In this document: positions 14,906 through 21,825 of the stretch, one piece after another
Position numbering within the stretch: position 1 is the stretch's first letter
Layout of the letters: the number at the start of each line of letters is the position of its first letter
From: Acidobacteriota bacterium
Lineage (GTDB): Bacteria; Acidobacteriota; UBA6911
Reading direction: 5' to 3'
DNA length: 33,617 nucleotides
Assembly (NCBI GenBank): GCA_016934555.1
Contig: JAFGSS010000055.1
Span: 1-33,617 of the forward strand
Notes under the pieces: model-generated
What the model saw: the letters and a program-made list of their open reading frames with translations, nothing else
The model's database searches: none
What the model was told of the DNA's origin: nothing
Made by a program: the position numbers and the translations under genes

Positions 14906-15379
14906 ATGACGGCGCCTGCACAATGGGTCCGCGCCGACCGCTTCGGGCGGGTCGGGCCCCGCCTGCCCGGCAGCTACGTGCTGGTGGTGCGCCTCGGGCG
15001 CCCGGCCGAGATCCGCGCCGGGAAGCGGCCGGCCCGGATCTTCTCCGCCGGATGCTACGCCTACGCCGGGTCCGCCCTGGGGGGGCTGCGGCAGCGGCTC
15101 GGCCGCTACGCGGCGCCCGGCCGGAAGCTTCACTGGCACATCGACTATGTTCTCGCAGAGGCGACGGTCGTCGGGGCCTGGATCCTGCCCGGCACGGAGC
15201 GGCTCGAATGCCCCCTGGCCCGTATCCTCGGGCGGCGGGCGGAGCTCGTGGCCGGCTTCGGTTCGAGCGACTGCGGCTGTCCGGGCCACCTCTTTTTCGC
15301 CTCCGACGGTCTCTTCCTCCGGGAACGCGCGATGCGCACCCTTTTGTCGGATAACCTCCTGTATTGTAAGAAAAGGTAG
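14906..15379 (+). CDS. DUF123 (GIY-YIG-like) domain protein
   Basis: A 157-residue protein. LPGSYVLVVRLGRPAEIRAGK, ARIFSAGCYAYAGSALGGLRQRLGRYAAPGRKLHWHIDYVLAEATVVGAW and SSDCGCPGHLFFASD match the DUF123 family. This has a divergent GIY-YIG nuclease core (here SYVLVV ... YAYAGSA), usually with a conserved LHWHIDYL and a CGCPGHLF cysteine/histidine end. Family members are found alone or fused to endonuclease III; activity is not established. It sits between two cytochrome genes, 17 bases after the first, so is probably co-transcribed, although its role looks unrelated to electron transfer. The start at 14906 has GGGGAAAG upstream; the track ORF (from 14168) extends back into the cytochrome gene. 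Confidence 0.88.
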   Translation: MTAPAQWVRADRFGRVGPRLPGSYVLVVRLGRPAEIRAGKRPARIFSAGCYAYAGSALGGLRQRLGRYAAPGRKLHWHIDYVLAEATVVGAWILPGTERLECPLARILGRRAELVAGFGSSDCGCPGHLFFASDGLFLRERAMRTLLSDNLLYCKKR

Positions 15380-15462
15380 TCGAGGGTAATATCTACGGGC
15401 GCACGGGGCGCGAAAAGGAACCGGCCGCAGGGCCGTTGCCGGAAGGCGGCAGGAGGCACATC

Positions 15463-16614
15463 ATGCGAAATACCAGACCGGGAGCAGCCCTTCTGGCCGC
15501 GGCCCTCGTGGCGGCGGCGGGGGTGGGGATCGCCGCCTATCGGACGCACCAGGAGAGCGATTCCGAAGCCTTTGTCCGGGCTTACCCCCACTTGGCCGGG
15601 ACCCGGATGGACAGCTGCGACGCCTGCCACGGCCGGATTTCGGCCCCGCCCCCCGGGGCGAAGGAGGGCGCCGTGGTGCTCAGCAGCTGTGATTCCTGCC
15701 ACCGGGTGACCGATTACGGCCGCGGGAAAGGGGACACCCTGAATCCCTTCGGGCGGGACTACCTCGAAGCGGGGCGCGCCGCCGGGGCGTTCGCGGCGAT
15801 CGCCCCCCTCGATTCCGACCGGGACGGGTTTTCCAACGCCGACGAGATCCGGGCGGGGACTCATCCCGGGGACGCTCTGAGCCGGCCCGACTTTCCCCCG
15901 GCGCCGCACGTGATCCTCTCGCTGGACGAGCTGAAAAGGCGTAATCTCCCGGTGCTCGAGCAGGCCCTGTTCGTCAATGTGAGCAAGTCCAGGGACGGCG
16001 ACAGCTATTCGGACCTCGGCGGTTTCCGCCTGATCGACGTCCTCGAGGCCGCCGGGCTGCGGAAGGGGGCGACGAGCGTCGACGTCATCAGCCTGGACGG
16101 GTACACCACGACCTTTTCCATCGATCAGCTGCGGAGGAAATACCCCCAGGCGGCCCCGGTCATGGGACTGGACGAGGCGACTCTCGGGGAGTGCGGCTGG
16201 GTCCGCTACGGCGCCCGGGGGCTCGCCCCGGGGGTGCCGCTGCCCGAAGCCGACATCCTGCTTTCCTTTGCGGTCAACGGGGAGCCTTACGCGGCCGCTT
16301 CCATCTCCGCCGCAGGAAGGCTGGTGGGGAGCGGGCCGCTGCGCGTGGTCGCGCCGCAGATGAGAAACCCGGGGATCCCCGACATCTCCAGCCGGGCCAC
16401 CGAAGCCTGCGCGGCACGGGTCCCGGAGCGCCACCGCTACAACCGGGATTACGAGAAAAACTCCGATTACTGCGTCAAGGCCGTCGTCGCGCTGCGGGTC
16501 CGCCCGCTGCCGGAGGGGACGATCGACCTGGACTGGCCGCGGTACGCGGCCGCGGCGGTTGCTGAAAAGAGCGTCGTCGTCTTCGGCGCGGTCGGGGACG
16601 CGACCGGCGAGTGA
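15463..16614 (+). CDS. Exported two-haem protein with calcium-loop and sulfite-oxidase-like domain
   Basis: A 383-residue protein with an N-terminal membrane anchor or signal (GAALLAAALVAAAGVGIAAY). Two CxxCH motifs follow: CDACH (about 54) and CDSCH (about 79). Near residue 117 SDRDGFSNADEIRAGTHPGD is a D-x-D-x-DG calcium-binding loop of thrombospondin-3/dockerin type, common in exported proteins. From about 155 to 320 the pattern (FRLIDVLEAAGLRKGATSVDVISLDGYTTTFSIDQL ... SFAVNGEPY ... GPLRVVAP) resembles the molybdopterin-binding fold of sulfite-oxidase relatives, but I see no cofactor-ligating Cys, so a cofactor-free version is likelier. The final part carries two further Cys (EACAARV, DYCVKAV). 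CAGGAGG precedes ATG 15463. The gene converges on the VKOR fusion with 16 bases between stops. Confidence 0.8.
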   Translation: MRNTRPGAALLAAALVAAAGVGIAAYRTHQESDSEAFVRAYPHLAGTRMDSCDACHGRISAPPPGAKEGAVVLSSCDSCHRVTDYGRGKGDTLNPFGRDYLEAGRAAGAFAAIAPLDSDRDGFSNADEIRAGTHPGDALSRPDFPPAPHVILSLDELKRRNLPVLEQALFVNVSKSRDGDSYSDLGGFRLIDVLEAAGLRKGATSVDVISLDGYTTTFSIDQLRRKYPQAAPVMGLDEATLGECGWVRYGARGLAPGVPLPEADILLSFAVNGEPYAAASISAAGRLVGSGPLRVVAPQMRNPGIPDISSRATEACAARVPERHRYNRDYEKNSDYCVKAVVALRVRPLPEGTIDLDWPRYAAAAVAEKSVVVFGAVGDATGE

Positions 16615-16630
16615 GCGCGCCCCCTGGGTC

Positions 16631-18049
16631 CTAGGCCCCGGGGCCCTTCCTGATCTGCGTCCAGGCCGCGGTCCCGGGCCCGAGCGTGAGCAGAAACAGC
16701 AGCGTCATGATGGTGGCCGAACTGAGGCACCAGAGGCAGGTGGCGCCGATGACGAAGGGCTCCAGAAACGTCAGGTAGATCGAAAAGAGCACCCCGAAGG
16801 CCGTCATCACCAGGAGCGCCACGGCGGCCCGAACGGAAACCGGGGCGGGCCCCCAGCGTCGCAGCACCCAGGCGGCCAGGATGGCCAGAAAACCGCCGAG
16901 CCCCAGCAGGCCGATGGGGAGGACGCCGAAAAGCTTGGCGTAGGCGCTCTGCTGCACGGTGTTGCAGTCCCCCACGGGACCGCAGACGGCCTCGACCTCC
17001 CGTACTTCCACGATCGACAGGTACCCGGCGACCACGAACCCCGCCAGCACGAGGAGCGGGATCAGCGCGTCCAGGCGCGGCCGTCGGATCTCCCCATGCG
17101 GCGCCCGGGCGCGTCCCGCAATTTTCGGGGAAGCCAGCACCACCGCGATCATGACGAGGAGCACCAGGATCGACAGGCCGTTGCCGTAAGGATCCCGGAG
17201 GATCTTTTCGAGGACTCCGGGTTTCCGTTCCCCGCCGGTCAGGTCGATGATGCCCGAAGCGGGGGGTGGCGGTTCGGTGCTCCGGGCTTCGGCGACCGGT
17301 GTCCCGGGTTGCGGCTCCGCGTTCGGGGGCGGGATTGCGGGAGCGGGATCCGGTTGCGGGATCCGGGACGGCGCGATCCCCGGGGGTGACAGCGGCGCCG
17401 CTGTCGCCGTCGATGCGGCCGGAGACGACGGCCTGGGGACCGCGGGGGGCGCCGAAGCAGCCGCGACCGGTTCCGGTAGAGGCGCGGCCGGCTTCGGCGC
17501 GGCCGGCTTCGGTGCGGGCGGCTCCGGAGCGGGCCGCGCCGCCCGGGTGGAGTCCGCCGCCGGCGCCGGGGGCGCCCCTGCCGAAGCCAGCATCGTCCGC
17601 AGTCCCGGGATCGCGGGCCAGTCCACGCCCCCGGATGCCAGGTGGGTTTCGATGAGTCCCGGAAACTCGTTCGGGATGTCGAGGCTTCCCACCAGGGCCT
17701 TGTTGCCCACGACCAGCATCGGGACCGACAGCTGCAGGAGCCCGTGCTTCATGCAGGCTGCGAGAAACAGTTCCTGCCCGTTCGGGCTGGCTGTGCTGAC
17801 GATGGCTACCTGGAGCTGGGGGCCGTAGCGGGCGGCCAGGGGGGGGAGCACCTCCTGGCGGACCCTGGCGCAGTGGCCGCAGGTGGGAGAGGTGAACAGG
17901 ACCGCCCGCACCACCGGGGTCTCCGCTTTCGCAGGGGGGACCCCCTGCATGGCCGCCAGCGCCGCGAGGAGCGCCAGCGCCGCGAGGATGCCTCTTCTGG
18001 ACAGTGTAATGCAGTGCCGCTTCGTGGGGTTCTGTTTTTCGTGGAGCAT
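16631..18049 (-). CDS. Thioredoxin-VKOR fusion protein (disulfide-bond formation)
   Basis: A 472-residue membrane protein. A signal/anchor helix (RRGILAALALLAALAAMQG, 19-36) leads to a thioredoxin-like domain (about 45-150) with CGHC at Cys57/Cys60. Residues about 165-270 are a Pro/Ala-rich linker (APKPAAPKPAAP and similar). After a hydrophobic segment at about 285-300, a four-helix VKOR domain fills 320-465. It has the loop pair CGPVGDC, the QSAYAKLFGVLPIGLLGLGGF quinone-site segment and the CLWC active site. Bacterial VKOR replaces DsbB, passing electrons from the thioredoxin-like partner to quinone while making disulfides outside the cytoplasm. In the better-known fusions VKOR comes first and thioredoxin last; here the order is reversed. 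GAAGGACC precedes ATG 18049. The divergent neighbour is a parvulin, a further envelope folding factor. Confidence 0.92.
   Translation of the reverse strand: MLHEKQNPTKRHCITLSRRGILAALALLAALAAMQGVPPAKAETPVVRAVLFTSPTCGHCARVRQEVLPPLAARYGPQLQVAIVSTASPNGQELFLAACMKHGLLQLSVPMLVVGNKALVGSLDIPNEFPGLIETHLASGGVDWPAIPGLRTMLASAGAPPAPAADSTRAARPAPEPPAPKPAAPKPAAPLPEPVAAASAPPAVPRPSSPAASTATAAPLSPPGIAPSRIPQPDPAPAIPPPNAEPQPGTPVAEARSTEPPPPASGIIDLTGGERKPGVLEKILRDPYGNGLSILVLLVMIAVVLASPKIAGRARAPHGEIRRPRLDALIPLLVLAGFVVAGYLSIVEVREVEAVCGPVGDCNTVQQSAYAKLFGVLPIGLLGLGGFLAILAAWVLRRWGPAPVSVRAAVALLVMTAFGVLFSIYLTFLEPFVIGATCLWCLSSATIMTLLFLLTLGPGTAAWTQIRKGPGA
17484..17513 (-). repeat. Tandem 15-bp repeat inside the VKOR fusion linker
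   Basis: Two head-to-tail copies of gcggccggcttcgg(c/t), differing only in the last base, encode PKPAA-PKPAA on the minus strand. They extend the Pro/Ala-rich linker and look like a recent slippage duplication. Confidence 0.8.
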
Positions 18050-18096
18050 GGTCCTTCTTTTCCGTCCCTTTCACCCTTGTGGATTCCGTGCCGGTA

Positions 18097-18119
18097 CCCT
18101 GCGGCCGCAGGCCGCAGGG
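18097..18119. repeat. 9-bp inverted repeat upstream of the VKOR fusion gene
   Basis: CCCTGCGGC, five bases, GCCGCAGGG, a perfect palindromic hairpin. It lies just downstream of the predicted -10 on the minus strand, at the expected transcript start, so it could be an operator or a structured 5' leader. There is no T-tract, so it is not a terminator. Confidence 0.55.
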
Positions 18120-18124
18120 GCTGG

Positions 18125-18133
18125 ATTATAACA
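18125..18133 (-). promoter_or_regulatory. Candidate extended -10 promoter for the VKOR fusion gene
   Basis: On the minus strand TGtTATAAT is a perfect extended -10, the same nonamer as before trxB. The predicted start is near 18118, about 70 bases upstream of ATG 18049. No clear -35 was seen. Confidence 0.45.
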
Positions 18134-18192
18134 TGAAAACCGGAGTCCGTTGTGCTAGCTTAGACGCATGAAATCGGTCGGGGAGGGGGTGC

Positions 18193-19191
18193 ATGAAATT
18201 GTCTGAGCGGACGCTGGCGGCTTTGCTGGTCGCGCTCCTGGCCTTGCCGGGCCTCGCCGGAGAAGGGGATGGCCGCCTGGGGGGAATGTTCCCTGCAGTG
18301 GTGGCCCGGGTGAACGGAACGGAGATTCCCGGCCGGGACCTGGAACTGGAGGTGCGCCGGGAACTGGGCGCCATCGGCGATCCGGAATGGAAGGACCTGC
18401 GCCCCGAGTACCGGGGGGAACTGGCCCTGGGCAAGATCACGGCGCTGGTCAACGCCGAACTGGTCCTGCAGGCGGCGGCCGCCGCCGGGATCCGGGTGTC
18501 GGAGGAGGAAGTGGCGGCGGAAGTGGAAAAATCGCGGAAGTCGTTCAGGGATGACGCGGCGCTCGACGCGGCCCTGGCCGCACAGAACCTCGACCGCGCC
18601 TCCTGGGAAAAGAAACTGCGCGAGAACCTGATCACGGCCAGATACCTCGAGGAGACGGTTCACCGGAAGATCGTCGTTTCCGAGGAGGAGATGCGGGAGC
18701 ATTTTCCCGCCCACCCGGAGGAACTGGAGCACCCCGAGATCGTCCGGACCCGCCAGATCCTCATCCGGGTCGAAGGGGACGAGGGGGAGGACGAGGCGCG
18801 GCGGCTTGCCCAGAGCCTGCTCGACAGGGTGCGCCGGGGGGAGGATTTCGCCGGGCTGGCGGCGGAACACTCCACGGACGCCTCCCGCACCCTGGGGGGG
18901 GAGATGGGATTCGGCGTCCGCGGGAGCCTGCCCCCGGAATACGCGGAGGCGGCTTTCTCCCTTCCCGTGGGGGAGGCGGGCATGGTCCGCAGCCGCCAGG
19001 GCTACCATATCCTGGAGGTGACGGAGCGGAGACCGGAGGGGCGGTTCACCTTCGACGACGTGCGGCCGCAGCTGGAGGAGCGCCTGCGGAAACACAAGGT
19101 CGGGGAGGAGCTCGAGGCCCTGGTCGGAAGGCTCCGGGAAAAGGGGAGAATCGAAATCCTCCTCTCCGCGCGCGAACTGCTCCATCCATGA
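18193..19191 (+). CDS. Exported peptidyl-prolyl cis-trans isomerase, parvulin (PpiC/SurA) type
   Basis: A 332-residue protein with a cleavable-looking signal peptide (LAALLVALLALPGLAGEG). Residues about 40-165 are a helical SurA-type N-domain (VVARVNGTEIPGRDLELEV ... ITALVNAELVLQAAAAAGIRVSEEEVAAEVEK ... NLITARYLEETV). The parvulin domain is at about 175-280: VRTRQILIRVEGDEGEDEARRLAQSLLDRVRRGEDFAGLAAEHSTDASRTLGGEMGFGVRGSLPPEYAEAAFSLPVGEAGMVRSRQGYHILEVTER. It would catalyse prolyl isomerisation or chaperone exported proteins. A GGGAGGGGG ribosome-binding site precedes ATG 18193. It diverges from the thioredoxin-VKOR gene, so two envelope-folding factors share one upstream region. Confidence 0.92.
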   Translation: MKLSERTLAALLVALLALPGLAGEGDGRLGGMFPAVVARVNGTEIPGRDLELEVRRELGAIGDPEWKDLRPEYRGELALGKITALVNAELVLQAAAAAGIRVSEEEVAAEVEKSRKSFRDDAALDAALAAQNLDRASWEKKLRENLITARYLEETVHRKIVVSEEEMREHFPAHPEELEHPEIVRTRQILIRVEGDEGEDEARRLAQSLLDRVRRGEDFAGLAAEHSTDASRTLGGEMGFGVRGSLPPEYAEAAFSLPVGEAGMVRSRQGYHILEVTERRPEGRFTFDDVRPQLEERLRKHKVGEELEALVGRLREKGRIEILLSARELLHP

Positions 19192-19223
19192 CGCCCCCCG
19201 GCGGGGCCCCTTGGAAGTAGGAT

Positions 19224-19253
19224 TTGACAAAGCGCCGTCATTACAGGGATCAT
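19224..19253 (+). promoter_or_regulatory. Probable promoter for the PNPOx-like gene
   Basis: A perfect TTGACA (19224-19229), an 18-base spacer and GATCAT (19248-19253, 4 of 6). The predicted start is near 19260. Immediately downstream lies the inverted repeat TATTCA-N8-TGAATA (19261-19280), a possible operator. Confidence 0.45.
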
Positions 19254-19308
19254 GACCGCATATTCATAATCGGGTGAATACGAGCCTTGTTTGGAAAAGG
19301 AGAGAACC

Positions 19309-19719
19309 ATGGCGAAAATGACGAAGGAAATGCAGGAAATGTTCAACCGGGTGGGATGCAAGCAGCTGGCGACGGCCTCGAAGGACGGCGTTCCCAATGT
19401 CGTGCCGATCAATTTCATGAAAATAGTGGATGACGAGACCATCCTGGCCTCCGCCGTCTTCATGACCAAGACGTTTGCCAACCTCAAGGAAAACCCGGTG
19501 TGCGCCATTTCGATCTGGGAAGGATTCGCGGGTTTCCAGTTCAAGGGGGCCGCCGAGGTGGTGACCGAGGGCCCGGTGTTCGCGGAAACGGCTGCCTGGA
19601 CCGAAGAGGAAGGGAAGAAGCTCGGTCTGCCCCTCAAGTCGAAGGGTGCCATCGTCATCAAGGTCGGGGAGATCTTTTCCGTGGCCCCGGGGGCGGACGC
19701 CGGCGTGAAGATCGCCTGA
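19309..19719 (+). CDS. Pyridoxamine 5'-phosphate oxidase-like FMN-binding protein
   Basis: A 136-residue split-barrel flavoprotein. MTKEMQEMFNRVGCKQLATASKDGVPNVVPINFMKIVDDETILASAVFMTKTFANLKENPVCAISIWEGFAGFQFKGAAEVVTEG is the standard PNPOx-like half-barrel that binds FMN at a dimer interface. Short members of this group, common in anaerobes, are FMN-binding proteins or flavin/F420-type reductases of unknown substrate rather than true PdxH, which is longer and has extra C-terminal motifs. The track begins at 19291 (MEKERT), but ATG 19309 is preceded by AAAAGGAGAGAACC, which would otherwise be inside the coding part. It appears monocistronic with its own promoter. Confidence 0.88.
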   Translation: MAKMTKEMQEMFNRVGCKQLATASKDGVPNVVPINFMKIVDDETILASAVFMTKTFANLKENPVCAISIWEGFAGFQFKGAAEVVTEGPVFAETAAWTEEEGKKLGLPLKSKGAIVIKVGEIFSVAPGADAGVKIA

Positions 19720-19789
19720 AAGCAGCGCCGCCGCGTCGTCGCCCCCGGGGATCCCCTCCCCATGGTTTCCCGCGTGCCGTCCTCCCCCG

Positions 19790-20074
19790 TCAGGGCGCGA
19801 CTTCCCAGTTGGTCTCGAAGGTGTTGTCGTAAAGGGTGTAGAGGTAACCCAGCATCGGGCCCACCCCCGGGGGAACTCCGTCCCGGCTCCGCCAGTATAC
19901 CAGGTAGATGGCGGGCACCATCCGGGACTCCCCCGATTTGGGGTCGGATTCGATGTTCTGCCAGATCTCCCGTTTTTCCATGACGCGCCAGAGCGTGCCA
20001 TGTTTTCGGCTGCGCACGCACTGGCCGACTTCGGGCAGCCCCTTCTCGCGGATGATGTCTTCGTATTCTTTCAT
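19790..20074 (-). CDS. Conserved-looking small protein of unknown function
   Basis: A 94-residue minus-strand frame from ATG 20074, preceded by an almost perfect AAGGAGGCGGCC ribosome-binding site. The sequence (MKEYEDIIREKGLPEVGQCVRSRKHGTLWRVMEKREIWQNIESDPKSGESRMVPAIYLVYWRSRDGVPPGVGPMLGYLYTLYDNTFETNWEVAP) is mixed and protein-like, with low Arg/Ala/Gly bias compared with the shadow ORFs around it. It is rich in Trp and Tyr, has one Cys and shows no signal or membrane segment. I do not recognise a family. It converges on the PNPOx-like gene (70 bases between stops) and diverges from argC. The longer track ORF (to 21295) is the shadow of argC and should be ignored. Confidence 0.7.
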   Translation of the reverse strand: MKEYEDIIREKGLPEVGQCVRSRKHGTLWRVMEKREIWQNIESDPKSGESRMVPAIYLVYWRSRDGVPPGVGPMLGYLYTLYDNTFETNWEVAP

Positions 20075-20184
20075 GGCCGCCTCCTTGTGCGGACGATGAA
20101 GCGGGGGGGATACTTTAACAATAGGACCTGGAGCGGGATCGATCAAGGGCGCGTCGATTTGGGCTCGATGTCGGCGCCCGGCCG

Positions 20185-20193
20185 TGTTATAGA
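20185..20193 (+). promoter_or_regulatory. Candidate extended -10 promoter for argC
   Basis: TGtTATAGA (TG 20185-20186, TATAGA 20188-20193) with a predicted start near 20200, about 43 bases before ATG 20243. No convincing -35 and no recognisable ArgR box was seen. Confidence 0.35.
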
Positions 20194-20242
20194 CAAAAGG
20201 GTGGCACGGCCGGGCCGTGGCGATACGATGGAGGATGGGGCG

Positions 20243-21301
20243 ATGGTGCGAGTGAAGCTTGTGGGAGCGGGCGGTTACGGGGGGATCGGACTGGTGGAGT
20301 TGCTGATGCGGCATCCCGGGGCCTCCCTGGCGGCGCTGGTCGACGTGCAGGGGGTGGGCGGCAGGCTGAGCGACATGTGGCCCTACCTGAGGGGATACTG
20401 CGACCAGGTCATCGTCGCGCCCGATTCCGCCGAGGCGCGGGAGACCGGGGCCGATGTCGTATTCTTCGCGACGCCGGACGGGGTGGGGCAGGCGGCGGCC
20501 CCCGCCGAGGTGGCCGCCGGACGGAGGGTGATCGACTACTCCGGCGACTTCCGGTTCGACTCCGAGGAACTGTATCGTGAATACGCCACCCGGATCTCGC
20601 GCGACCCGGTGCACAAGGCGCCCGATCTTCTCGGGGAGAGCGTCTACGGGCTGACCGAGCTCCACCGGGACGGGGTGCAGAAGGCGCGCGTCGTGGGGAA
20701 CCCCGGGTGCTTTGCCATGAGCTGCATCTGCGGGCTGTGGCCCGCGGTCAAGCACGGGGTGGTGGAAACGGAAGGCATCTGCTGCGACTGCAAGACGGGC
20801 GTCTCGGGCGCGGGGAAGAAGCCGGCGGCCGGCTTTCATTTCCCGGAGCGCTACGAGAACGCGAACGCCTACCGGCTGACCGGACACCAGCACGTGATGG
20901 AGGTCGAGCGCGAACTCGGTCTCCTTGCCGGTGCGGAGGTGCGCGTCACCTTCACGCCGCAGGTGGTGCCGATGGTGCGCGGCATTCTTTCCACCCTCTA
21001 CGGACGGCTTCCCGAGGGGGTGACGCACCGGAAGGTCCTGGAGGTTTACCGGGATACCTTCGCCGGGGAGCCCTTTCTCCAGGTGCGCGACTTCGGCGAG
21101 GCGGCGGGGACGAGCGACGTGCGCGGCTCCAACCGCGTCATCGTCACCGTGGCCACCGACGAGCGTACGGGCGTTTTCCGCGTCATCAGCCACATCGACA
21201 ACCTGGTCAAGGGGCAGGCGGGTTCGGCGCTGCAGAACATGAACGCGATGTTCGGGCTGCCGGAGACGATGGGGCTGGACATGGCGCCCCAGCACCCTTA
21301 G
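20243..21301 (+). CDS. argC: N-acetyl-gamma-glutamyl-phosphate reductase
   Basis: A 352-residue NADPH-dependent enzyme of arginine synthesis, converting N-acetylglutamyl phosphate to the semialdehyde in the cytoplasm. The Rossmann start VKLVGAGGYGGIGLVELLMRHPGA, VVFFATPDGVGQ, RVIDYSGDFR, the active-site Cys in GNPGCFAMS (usual form GNPGCYPT), KTGVSGAGKKPAAGFHFPERYENANAYRLTGHQHVMEVE (catalytic His region), TFTPQVVPMVRGILSTLYG and the C-terminal DNLVKGQAGSALQNMN are all present. ATG 20243 has GAGGATGGGG upstream; ATG 20228 is an in-frame alternative. No other arginine gene is in the window. The FAMS variation after the Cys and GHQH in place of HRH suggest a divergent subgroup, possibly acting on a related acyl-phosphate. 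Confidence 0.9.
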   Translation: MVRVKLVGAGGYGGIGLVELLMRHPGASLAALVDVQGVGGRLSDMWPYLRGYCDQVIVAPDSAEARETGADVVFFATPDGVGQAAAPAEVAAGRRVIDYSGDFRFDSEELYREYATRISRDPVHKAPDLLGESVYGLTELHRDGVQKARVVGNPGCFAMSCICGLWPAVKHGVVETEGICCDCKTGVSGAGKKPAAGFHFPERYENANAYRLTGHQHVMEVERELGLLAGAEVRVTFTPQVVPMVRGILSTLYGRLPEGVTHRKVLEVYRDTFAGEPFLQVRDFGEAAGTSDVRGSNRVIVTVATDERTGVFRVISHIDNLVKGQAGSALQNMNAMFGLPETMGLDMAPQHP

Positions 21302-21323
21302 CCGGGGGGGCGTCCGTGGCCGG

Positions 21324-21680
21324 TCAGAGGTCGTGGCGCTCGAGCTCCTGTTCGGAAAAGCCGAAATAGTGGCCGATTTCGTGGATGACGGTCTTCACGA
21401 TTTCGGCCTCCATTTCCGTGCGGTCCGGGAAGGCCTCCTCGAAGCTCTCCCTGTACAGCTCGATGCGCGTGGGCTCCATTTCGAGGTCGAAGGTGGAGCG
21501 TTCCGTGTAGGGCACCCCGACAAAGAGCCCGAACAGCAACCGGTCCTTCTCCCGCAGCGGCCGGGGGACCCGGCTGCGCGCCAGAACCGGGATCCCTTCC
21601 CGCTCCAGGATGTCCCTGAAGCGCCGGGGCACCCCTCGCAGGGCTTTCGCGACGATTTCCTCGAATTCGCTCGGTTTCAT
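21324..21680 (-). CDS. Small zincin-like metallopeptidase family protein
   Basis: A 118-residue protein. MKPSEFEEIVAKALRGVPRRFRDILE begins the family pattern, LLFGLFVGVPYTERS and PTRIELYRESFEEAFPDR lie in the middle, and EIVKTVIHEIGHYFGFSEQELE carries the HExxH zinc-binding helix (HEIGH) with a following Gly and Glu. This is the minimal zincin family (Pfam Zincin_1 type), common in bacteria; its protease activity has not been shown broadly and the substrate is unknown. A TGgTAGAAT extended -10 lies 22 bases upstream on the minus strand. No strong ribosome-binding site is seen. It is convergent with argC and divergent from the histidine kinase. Confidence 0.9.
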   Translation of the reverse strand: MKPSEFEEIVAKALRGVPRRFRDILEREGIPVLARSRVPRPLREKDRLLFGLFVGVPYTERSTFDLEMEPTRIELYRESFEEAFPDRTEMEAEIVKTVIHEIGHYFGFSEQELERHDL

Positions 21681-21825
21681 GATGGCCGCCCGTTGCCGGC
21701 CATTCTACCACACTCCCGCTGCTTCCCGATTCCCTCCGGCCCCCGGCCAGGATCAATTCAAATCTTGTCTATAGTTGCGGCCCCCGGGCGACGATAAGCC
21801 GTTGTATCTATAGGAATGCCGAAAA

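Noticed and set aside
18097-18119. The palindrome as a terminator
   Set aside because: No T-tract follows on either strand and its position is upstream, not downstream, of both flanking genes.
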